Under the pieces are notes generated by a model. It did not search any database. It was not told where the DNA came from and saw only the letters and a list, made by a program, of their open reading frames with translations. The position numbers were made by a program, and so were the translations under genes. DNA of 64,000 nt, taken from assembly GCA_020186115.1 (NCBI GenBank), contig WSYJ01000152.1, forward strand, positions 115,331 to 179,330, in the 5' to 3' direction. The DNA is from Histomonas meleagridis (Eukaryota; Parabasalia; Tritrichomonadida; Dientamoebidae). Below are positions 40,940-49,695 of this stretch, piece after piece. Within the stretch, counting starts at the first letter, position 1. Every line of letters starts with the position of its first letter.

Positions 40940-41923
40940 TTAAAAAACATCTTTAGTACTACTTGATTGTAAACTTCCCTTATCCACCTTAGTTATTTGT
41001 CTTAGGTATTCACTTGCATAATTAAGGGTTGGGAATCCTCCGATTGTTCCATTTGGATGTATCCAACAATCGATGTTAGGGAAATTTTGTAAACAGCTTG
41101 TCAACGACTCATTTCGTGCTCCGCAATATCTTAGTCTATTATTTGGCCTTAGCTTCAATGCGTAAACACCTGCATCACCAGTGCTACGTGGCATTGAAAC
41201 AAATCTGATCGGATTTTTTGGATTACTTTTTGCTTGAATTATATCAATATTTTGTTCAAGAGGAATATATGTTGGAAGTACCAAAATATCTTTTGACAAA
41301 TTTTTGGGATCTTGAACGTATCTTCGAAGAATATTACGAGATGGAATGAACTTTTTTGTAAAATACTGGAGACGTTGATCAAATTGTTCTTCAATGATAT
41401 GGATTAAATGTTCAAAAAGTTCTTGTTTAACATATGGATCAGGATCTTCAATGGGATCTAAAATTTGTGCAAGATTTCTTATATCACTGTATTCGCCTTT
41501 ATCTAGAGGTTCAATTATGGAATTATAAAGTTTTTTGAAAATGAACTTGATATCAGATTCTTCATTATCAAATTTATAATTTTTTAACTTGTTTCTGATT
41601 GCAATTGTTCCATAATGTCCATACACAACCCCTGCAACACTGAGTGTAGATGGCATATCTGGAAAGTTTGCATTTGTAATTTTCACATAAGTTTTATTTT
41701 CATGGTTATACTCCCCTTGGATACTTATTTTTATTGCACATTTTTCTATTTCATTTTCATTATCTGTTCTAAGAATTGAAAAATTTTCAAATTCAGGACA
41801 CCATTTTAAAATTAGTATAGCTATTGCTTCTTCTCCAGAAAAAGCAGCTTGTGGCAATGCAATTTTATTTGAAAAATCTATTTCGTTTTCTTCAGACGAA
41901 TCTTTGTTTTCCTGTTCTTCCAT
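40940..41923 (-). CDS. MYG1-family protein lacking the DHH catalytic motif
   Basis: This 327-residue protein aligns along its whole length with MYG1 (UPF0160) of the DHH phosphoesterase superfamily: FSGEEAIAILILKWCPEF and SILRTDNENEIEKCAIKISI at the start, SVAGVVYGHYG, EEQFDQRLQYFTKKFIPSR, and the C-terminal YCGARNESLTSCLQ then CWIHPNGTIGGF. In active MYG1 the start reads HNGTFHCDEA and the metal site is YDHHQ. Here these positions read LPQAAFSGEEA and TYVKI, so the metal-binding His/Asp residues are missing. The fold is kept but exonuclease activity is not expected. The frame is open to a TTG at 41983; the first ATG is 41923. It lies 125 bp after the USP5 stop, same strand. Confidence 0.8.
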   Translation of the reverse strand: MEEQENKDSSEENEIDFSNKIALPQAAFSGEEAIAILILKWCPEFENFSILRTDNENEIEKCAIKISIQGEYNHENKTYVKITNANFPDMPSTLSVAGVVYGHYGTIAIRNKLKNYKFDNEESDIKFIFKKLYNSIIEPLDKGEYSDIRNLAQILDPIEDPDPYVKQELFEHLIHIIEEQFDQRLQYFTKKFIPSRNILRRYVQDPKNLSKDILVLPTYIPLEQNIDIIQAKSNPKNPIRFVSMPRSTGDAGVYALKLRPNNRLRYCGARNESLTSCLQNFPNIDCWIHPNGTIGGFPTLNYASEYLRQITKVDKGSLQSSSTKDVF

Positions 41924-42048
41924 TCGAATTAACGTATTTTTGTTGGCAGTTTTTACAAACTTTTTATGAAGGGGCACCCCCAAAGGAAATTGAATTCAAC
42001 ATGATCGTTTCAAGTAAATCACATCAAATTTGATGTTTCAATCAATTT

Positions 42049-44100
42049 TTACTCTTGTTTTCTTCTGTACATGTACAGATAACCCTTTCCAAATTGTGGT
42101 GGATAATCATCTGGATAAACAGCTACTTTTTCATCATTATATAATATCCATTTTCCATCAAATTTAACATTTGCAATATAATGTCCACATAAAGCAGAAG
42201 GTCCTTTATGTTGTACGAAACCAATTAGTTCATATATGCCTTTTCCATTTGATCTTTCAACCTTAGCTTTCTTTTGTCTTGGTCCAAATAACCATTCTAT
42301 AGCTAATCCAATATTTCCAGATGATTCCTCTAATGCTTCTCTTGCTTCACTTTCAGTGAATCCCATTTCCATTACTTGTTGTACTGCTGGACTTTGTTCC
42401 ATTGGATTTGATACTATCCAATCAACAGCCTCTTCGATGGTTCCGACATTTTGAAGAGCTCTAACACATTGTGCTCTTGAAAATCCCAAATTCATTAATT
42501 CATTAACTTTTTGTTCATCAATAGTTTCCTTTTGTTCTGTACATTCATATTTTGTTAAATCTAAATTCATTGGATCCATATCGATATTAATATTCATCTT
42601 TTGTACCATTCCTTTTTCATTTGTCGAATCGAGAATTACAGATACGAATAAATATTCTGGGAAATTCTTTATCTGTTGTATTGAAGTTGCGCCGACATGA
42701 TTACATTTATCACATTTACGTTCTTCATATATATGTATGAAACTTGTTTCCAAAAGTTCGTCCATTTTGATAGTAATTTCTTCTTCATTATTAGTAACAA
42801 TTCCAACACATGGAGTTAATACCAAAAATGCTTGATCCTTCATAGGTATTGTTGAAGCGCAACCACATTCATCACATTTCATTACTTGTATTGCATCGAA
42901 TTCTGATTTAACTAATGAACTTTGTGGATAATGTACCTTAATATAATTAAACAAATACATGAAGAATTCGGCAGCATCTTGTTGACGTGCACTAAGGAAT
43001 TGTGTATTACCATGACATATTACAGAACGTAATATACGTGGTGATACTGATTTATATTTTCCTTTTCTCATTGCTTTAAATAGACGTCGGAATTGACATT
43101 TTGGATCTGTCCATCGTAAATTAGACATTGTTTTTGGTACCAAAAATTCTTCGACAAATGATGGGATATGAGAAATAAGTTGAAGAATTGAGTTCATGTA
43201 ACATGTATTACCTAAGTTACGTAACCCAACTGAAAATGGCCCTTCAAGTTTATCGAATTCTTTACCGTCTGTTGTGACAGCAGAGAAATCCCAATCCTTA
43301 TTGATCGCAAAGTTAAGTTCTGTTGTTGTCGACTCTGTTTTCTGTGACGTTTGAACATCAATTCCAAACGGTTTGAGGTGCTCCGAAATTTTGGAGTCGG
43401 TAACGGTCTCGTCGCATTGATAACAATAAAGATCGGCGGAACCGTCGGGCGAAATGGTTCCAAGTTTGACTGAAACTGGATGATGTGTTTGATCAAAATG
43501 ATCAACTGCATGATTGTTACCACCAGAACCATCGAAGTTACGTCGCCCACAACCGATATGACCACAAGTAAGACATAACCAAAGATTATTGGAAAGTTCA
43601 CATTCATCACATTTCATTTGAACTGTCGGATTTTCTTTTGGCTCTTGTTGAAGGTTTTTGATGTGAGGGCATTCAACGATTTGAAGTTCCCATGATTCGA
43701 CTAAGTCTTGTGTAGATATTGATGGTGAAGCTTTAAGTTTGTTGATAAGTGATTGAACTTCTTCATCTCCCTCAAACATTTCCTCTGGTAATACCTCGTA
43801 ACCATCTTCAGTAAACATACGAATTTGAAATTCATATTCATATTTCACATTACCAAATCCACCATCTGTACCAATTGCGAGTTTGGTTGGCTCTGCTTCT
43901 GATTCGATTGTTATGCGCTTACGTGAGAGAAATGTCGTGTGTTGTCTCTCTTTCATGTGTTGGATTGCATGTTTCTTGCAGCAGCATGTGAAGCATTGCA
44001 AGCAAATATTGACTCCATCTGGGCCATCGTAGTCGTTAAAGCAATAGCAACACTCTTCGTTTTCGACATGAGTTCCTGGTGTTAAAGTTCCAACTTCCAT
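42049..44100 (-). CDS. USP5: USP5 / isopeptidase T ubiquitin hydrolase
   Basis: This 683-residue enzyme cleaves unanchored polyubiquitin. In order: a variant N-terminal zinc finger (ECCYCFNDYDGPDGVNICLQ), the ZnF-UBP domain (about residues 150-235; LTCGHIGCGRRNFDG, HAVDHFDQTHHPVSV, LYCYQCDETV) that binds the free ubiquitin C-terminus, the catalytic Cys box GLRNLGNTCYMNSILQLI (about 297), two UBA domains inserted in the core (about 527-565, ELMNLGFSRAQCVRAL; about 573-612, VMEMGFTESEAREALEE), and the His box LCGHYIANVKFDGKW (about 638). Human USP5 is about 858 residues, so this is shorter, mostly in the linkers. The frame opens to a TTG at 44109; the ATG is 44100. TCACTT lies just upstream. 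Confidence 0.95.
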   Translation of the reverse strand: MEVGTLTPGTHVENEECCYCFNDYDGPDGVNICLQCFTCCCKKHAIQHMKERQHTTFLSRKRITIESEAEPTKLAIGTDGGFGNVKYEYEFQIRMFTEDGYEVLPEEMFEGDEEVQSLINKLKASPSISTQDLVESWELQIVECPHIKNLQQEPKENPTVQMKCDECELSNNLWLCLTCGHIGCGRRNFDGSGGNNHAVDHFDQTHHPVSVKLGTISPDGSADLYCYQCDETVTDSKISEHLKPFGIDVQTSQKTESTTTELNFAINKDWDFSAVTTDGKEFDKLEGPFSVGLRNLGNTCYMNSILQLISHIPSFVEEFLVPKTMSNLRWTDPKCQFRRLFKAMRKGKYKSVSPRILRSVICHGNTQFLSARQQDAAEFFMYLFNYIKVHYPQSSLVKSEFDAIQVMKCDECGCASTIPMKDQAFLVLTPCVGIVTNNEEEITIKMDELLETSFIHIYEERKCDKCNHVGATSIQQIKNFPEYLFVSVILDSTNEKGMVQKMNINIDMDPMNLDLTKYECTEQKETIDEQKVNELMNLGFSRAQCVRALQNVGTIEEAVDWIVSNPMEQSPAVQQVMEMGFTESEAREALEESSGNIGLAIEWLFGPRQKKAKVERSNGKGIYELIGFVQHKGPSALCGHYIANVKFDGKWILYNDEKVAVYPDDYPPQFGKGYLYMYRRKQE

Positions 44101-44109
44101 TTGTGGCAA

Positions 44110-44115
44110 AAGTGA
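44110..44115 (-). promoter_or_regulatory. Initiator TCACTT of USP5
   Basis: TCACTT lies 10-15 nt before the ATG at 44100, typical for a trichomonad initiator, and supports 44100 as the start. Confidence 0.6.
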
Positions 44116-44230
44116 AAAATCATGAAATGTGATATAAAAAACTCATTTTTTGTCTCTTTTATGGGGGTATTCCAATTAACGGCTGATACATGTATAAAGT
44201 ATCGAATTATTATTTTTTGTTTTTAGAGAA

Positions 44231-46980
44231 ATGGATTCCAAAAACTTCCAATATTTACAAATTCTTCAAAACATTCAACATATTGTTTTTGACTTAGATG
44301 AAAGTAATGTTAGTTATAATGCACAATTAGTTATACAATATTATGATAAAGATTTAACATATTCGTTCAATAATATTCTTATTCATTTAATTTATTCTGC
44401 TTTTATTTCAAAGAAGAAAAATATTGATATTTATTTTGAATTTTTAAGAGAAGTTGAAAACATTGAAGTAAAATTTAAACCAAATCCTCAAATTTTCGAA
44501 ACATTTAAGCAATTTTTAATTATTTATGATTCAAGTGAATCGAATTATATTCTCAATCAAATGGTTGAAAGAAAATTGATTCAACCTGACTTTATATATA
44601 AACTTACTTTAACACCATATTTTGCACATTATATGACAGAACAAATTGATGAGAGTCACAAATTTAAATATTTTCTTTCTAATGAAAAAAAACTTAGCAA
44701 AAACAATTGGAAATTACATAAACAATTAGTTAATGAAGGAGTAAATCCATCTGAAATTGTAAAAGCTATACGAAGTGATGATCTTGAAAAACTTCAACAA
44801 ATATCAATGAAAAGAGGATTTAATTTTGATCAAAAATTTGAACCATCACTTTATGAAAGATATTCATTTCTTGATAATTGGAATGTTTCACTTATTGACT
44901 ATGCAGCATTTTTTGGATCGATTAAATGTTTTAGATTTATGTTGTTAAATACTTCTATAACAGATAGAACTATTAAATATGCAATTGCAGGTGGAAACAT
45001 CGAAATATTTCATCATTGTGAGAAGAATGAAGTTCCTTTTCCAAGATTTTATTATATAGCAATTGAGTATCATCAAAACCAAATATTTCATTATTTATAT
45101 CAAAATAAGAAACCAAGTTTAAATGAGTTAAGCAATTTAGGTAAAAAATGTGTTGGTTCTTGTAACTTTGAGATTTTTTCATTCTTATTAAGTGAAGGAA
45201 TGAAAATTGATGAAAATATTTTTAAAGAATCAGTTAAGTATGGAAATATTTTTATTCTTAAAGATTTATTGAAGTTAAATCAAATCCCAAAGAATATATT
45301 AGTCTATACATATTTGGAAAATATTGAACTTGTTAAATATATTTTGGAACAAAAAGATATTGACATTAACGCTAAAAATATTTGTTTGTTTTATTTGGAT
45401 TTTCTTTTAATGATTTTTTAATATCTTAATATAATATTTGGAAATTGTTTGAAACATTTCAAACAGTACTTATATCAGCCGCTAAAAATAATGATATAAC
45501 ATTAATTAAGTTACTTCTTGAACATGGAATTGATATAAGTCCTAAAGATATTCATTTGCTTTATTAAAAATTTGTTGTAATAATTTTATGTTTCAAAATA
45601 ATATTTGGAATTTATTTTCAAGATTTGATACAGCAATTACAATTGCAACCAAAAACCGTAACGAAAAAATAGTAAAAATGATTCTTGATCAAGAAGAAAA
45701 TGATCCAAATACTCAAAATATTTAATAATATTGTTTTATTTTTGTTTTATTAATTTGGTATTTCAAAGAAATATTTGCAAGTTATCTAACATATTTTGGA
45801 TAGCACTTGATTATGCATTTGACAAAGGTTTCAGTGGAATCTTCAATATGATTTTCTCGAAAAAAAAAGCTAGTCAAAACGCTAATGACAAATTATATTT
45901 TTTTTGTTTGAAATATATGCTAATTTTTTGAAATTTCAAAATAATATTTAGGAATTATTTGATATATTTAAAACAGCTCTTATTTGTGCATCTGAAAATG
46001 GTCACACAGAAATAGTTAAATTACTTCTTGAACAAAAAGGAATTGATATTAATGCTAAAAATATTTATTTGTTTTATTTAGTATTTATTTAGATAATTTG
46101 ATATTTCAATATAAAATTTGGAAATTAACTAAAATATTTAATACAGCACTTACATTAGCATCTGAAAATGGTCATACAGAAATAGTTAAATTACTTCTTG
46201 AACAAGAAGGAATTGATATTAATGCAAAAGATATTTATTTGTTTTATTTAAAATTTATTATAATAATTTTGGGTTTCAAAATTACAATTGGAAATTATCT
46301 AAAATATTTTACACATCACTTATTTGTGCAATTAAAAAAAAAAAAAAATTAATGTCGTTAAATTACTTCTTGGACATGAAGGAATTGATGTCAATGGTAA
46401 AGATATTTGTTTATTTAGTTTATTTTTTTTTTTTATTTAATATTTATTTTAATAATTTTGGATATCAATATAATATTTGGAAATTATTTAAATTATTTAG
46501 AACAGCACTTATGAAAGCATCTGAAAAAGGTAATATAGAAATAGTTAAATTACTTCTTGAACAAAAAGGAATTGATATAAATGCTAAAGATATTTATTTG
46601 TTTTATTTAAAATTTATTTTAATAATTTCTTATTTCAAAATAATATTTGGAAATTATTTAAATTATTTTATACAGCACTTATGGATGCATCTTGGAATGG
46701 TCATACAGAAATAGTTCAATTACTTCTTGAACAAGAGAATATTGATATCGATGCTAAAAATATTTTTTTGTTTTATTTAAAATATTTTTAAAAAATATAA
46801 AATTTCATATAAACATTTGGAATTACTTATAAACATATAAAACAGCGCTTATGATAGCATCAGAAAAGAAAAATGTAGAAATTATTCGATTATTTGCAGA
46901 CAAAATTCAACATCATAAATGTGACGACATAATAAAATTAAAAAGATTCACAAGGATAAAAGAGGAAATATTTAAATATT
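44231..46980 (+). CDS. DUF3447 / ankyrin-repeat protein, intact ORF 44231-45421 plus split repeats
   Basis: The 396-codon ORF at 44231-45421 has the DUF3447 signature (SLIDYAAFFGSIKCFRFML, then KYAIAGGNIEIFHHCEKN) and is paralogous to the gene at 1424. It is open up to DINAKNI, then enters an AT-rich spacer. Further units follow with spacers: about 45461-45550, 45620-45720, 45790-45890, 45970-46070 (ICASENGHTEIVKLLLEQKG), 46135-46250 (TLASENGHTEIVKLLLEQEG), 46350-46410, 46500-46600 (TALMKASEKGNIEIVKLLLE), 46672-46770 and 46840-46980. Nearly all spacers start just after DIxAK(D/N)I and contain ATATTTGGAAATTATTT-like sequence, usually before an ACAG at the next unit. The near-identity of units and spacers points to recent tandem duplication of unit plus spacer. 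Confidence 0.7.
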
Positions 46981-47161
46981 GAAATAAACATTTCCTAAAT
47001 TCATTTTGTTTTCATATATTATTATTAACGCATTAAATTTGATAAATAGAATATTTTATATCATATTTCATTGTATGATTTTCATATAATTTGATGAAAA
47101 TTTTTGTGAAAAAAATGATGAAAAATTCATAACAACAAAAAATTAATTATTATTCATAGTA
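46981..47161. other. Intergenic, AT-rich
   Basis: Short separator between the ankyrin array and the minus-strand BEACH/WD40 remnant. Nothing recognised. Confidence 0.4.
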
Positions 47162-48852
47162 TTATTTACTCTTAAAGTTTAATGGAAGTCTATTGAGCAC
47201 CTTATTATTTTCAGTCCCATAATACAAAACATTTGTTCTTGAGTCGAAGTACATCGTTACCACTGCGTCCTGTAACTCGAAAGTCCTTAAAATCCTCAAA
47301 CACGGCAAACATAACAATGTCAACTTGTTATTTAAGTCGGACACTGCCAACACGTAATCCTTATGTGCAATAATCATTTCCACCATTGTATTTTCGGACT
47401 TTGAATTTCCAATTCTTCAATTTTATTTAAATCCATTCCATATGAAAATATTTTAAAAATTTTATTTTTAATAATTTCACAACATATCAATATACAAGTG
47501 GATGCACTAATTTTTAACATTAAAATATTATAATCTAATGAATAACTATATTGATAAGAACCATTTAAGAAATTAAATGATGAAATTTGTCGTGATTTAT
47601 AACCACAAATTAATGCATTACTTACAATACCGATATCAAAATCAATAATCGTCGCTGGATGTGGACTAATTTGGAATTTCATTGTCGCTGGTTGTGTAAA
47701 ATTCCATTTCTTTTAATGAATTTATTAATGAATATTGTCGTTGTGAATTAATTAATTTAATAGTTAAATTATTAATATCAATTTGAAACATATGAAATGT
47801 ACAATCATTACATGTTGATATAATTAAAATATTCTTTTTTAAATGATATGAAATTGTTCTTTCTGAAATACCTTGAAATCCTGTTAAACAATAACTAATA
47901 TCAAAAATATTTTCATTTTTATTATTCTTTAATATTAATTTACCTAATGATATAATAATAATTAAAATATTATTTAATGTTATTCGAAGAAATATTGGCT
48001 TCGATTTTATTTCAATTTGTAATGTCGGTGTAAATAAAGATAAAATAAAATTAATCGTCGAAAAATTAATTTTCATTGGATGTGGATTCTTGAAGATTTG
48101 ATTTGGAATTGTACCAAAACTTTTACTAAATTGTTGATATAAAATTAACTTTTCTGGATCTTCTATTACTTGTTTAGTCATATTCGTAGGATATGTATAA
48201 GGATGAAATGTATTATTAGCTAAAATTGCTTCTTTCCCATTTTGTTTATATCCAAATATTAAATCAATCCATTTAGGTAAATTTAAACTTACATAATCAC
48301 TTTCTAATGCTGCTCGATGTTTCTCGATGAAATCATATGCATTTTTACTCCATGGTGGTAATATGACATCATTATTTTTACTTCCATCTGATTTGATTCC
48401 TAAATCAAAATTATCCGAATTAATTAAAAATCGTGGTGTACTATAAAATTCTGGTATTAATTCTCGATAATCAGTTAAATCTGGTGATGTAATAGATTCC
48501 CATAAATGAGGAATTGATGAAAAAATTCGACTTGATTTATCAAATTTATTATCTTGCATTTTAATATTAATACTTGTAAATGGTTCTAATCGTATTAAAT
48601 AATATGATACAAAATATGAATTAGAATAATGAACTTTATATAAAAATTTGTTTTCTTCATCCATTTCTGTAATTAATTCCTTTAAATGTTCTAATCGATC
48701 TTCATTTAATGCTCCAATAGGTTTACTTAAATCTCGATAAACATTCGGATCATTTAAATCAATAGTTTCATTCGTATAATCTTTTAATACCCATGGAAAA
48801 ACTGGATATTGTGTTAAATCATTAAAACTTCGTCCTGAAAATAAATTAATTT
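47162..48852 (-). pseudogene. BEACH-WD40 protein, 5'-truncated and frameshifted
   Basis: Reading the minus strand from about 48840, the sequence gives GRSFNDLTQYPVFPWVLKDY, then LSKPIGALNEDRLEHL, FIEKHRAALESDYVS and LPKWIDLIFGYKQNGKEA. This is the BEACH domain from its middle onward; the family reads AGRSFNDLxQYPVFPW and WIDLIFGYKQ. The N-terminal third of the domain and the usual long upstream part are absent, and stops close the frame just before 48852. After the BEACH part, a WD40-like region is broken by frameshifts near 47690 (then ISPHPATIIDFDI) and near 47390 (then IIAHKDYVLAVSDLNN). BEACH proteins control membrane traffic. This copy looks inactive unless the missing 5' exon is reached by splicing. 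Confidence 0.8.
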
Positions 48853-48863
48853 ATTATTAAATA

Positions 48864-48926
48864 TTTGTGATAAGGTGGGGTGTGATGGGAACGATACACC
48901 CCCTGGTTTACAGCGCTTATCACAAA
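48864..48926. repeat. Cruciform-forming inverted repeat at the BEACH break
   Basis: Arms TTTGTGATAAG (48864-48874) and CTTATCACAAA (48916-48926) are perfect reverse complements. Nested inside are GGGGTGT (48877-48883) and ACACCCC (48896-48902). The block sits within about 25 bp of where the BEACH gene loses its 5' part, so it may be the end of an inserted or deleted element. Confidence 0.75.
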
Positions 48927-49695
48927 GAAATTTTTCTTCTCAAAAATTTTTGAGAATTTTTTGATCGGCATAATTTGTTTGAATTGTTAAAAATTCCGAT
49001 AACATACAACTTTTTGTGCTGATTTTACGGTTTACTTCCATAAGAACGACCGTTAGTTTAAGCAAAATTTATAAATGATATAATCGAATGATCAAAGCGC
49101 AAATTATGACATTCCAAATTATATTTTGGTCAATAAAAAGATTTCTAAGTTAAAGCTGCTCGTTTATTTTGTTTTTTTCAGTGTTTAACAAAAATTATAG
49201 ACAAAACCACATAGTTCGTCAATTATGGATGATTGTTGCATTGTTCAATTATTCGTGATAAAATCGAAAAGACAGATGATGAAACTGTATTTGACCAAGT
49301 TTCTTTTGGGAACGAGATTTCATTTGCACTTTTAAATATTCCTATCAAAAAATCCAAAGCAATGAAGATTGGTACAAGAATTCTTTTCAATATTTTCATA
49401 TTTTAGTAATACGCATCATGAAAACCATATGAGTTATATGTATAAATTATTAAAAAACGAAAAATCTTTTTTTTTTTTTTTAAAAAAAATTATTTGATAT
49501 CAATAATAATAAAAAGAAACGAAAAACTGTTCAAACCAAACTTCATCAATTTGACCCTAGATAATAGTTTATGAATTTCAGTATCTGCAAGTTATTTTGC
49601 CTCTTTTTATCTTAATTTTCCGAAATCCTTTTTTCCCACAACAAATCCTGTTTTCACAATTTTAAATTAACGGTTAAATTCGTTAAAAATCAGAG
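48927..49695. other. Intergenic; CFAP58 promoter side
   Basis: This contains a perfect 20-bp palindrome at 48937-48956 (TTCTCAAAAATTTTTGAGAA) and a roughly 50-codon open stretch near 49250-49400 (RDKIEKTDDETVFDQVSF) without family or ATG, perhaps the remains of a gene. Near the CFAP58 start, AACGGTTAAATTCGTTAA (49670-49687) contains Myb-site-like AACGGTT. Confidence 0.45.

Noticed and set aside
44231-46980. Canonical trichomonad introns in the ankyrin spacers
   Set aside because: No GTATGT-type donor or ACTAACACACAG acceptor could be placed, and simple AG acceptance does not restore the frame; kept only as an open question.
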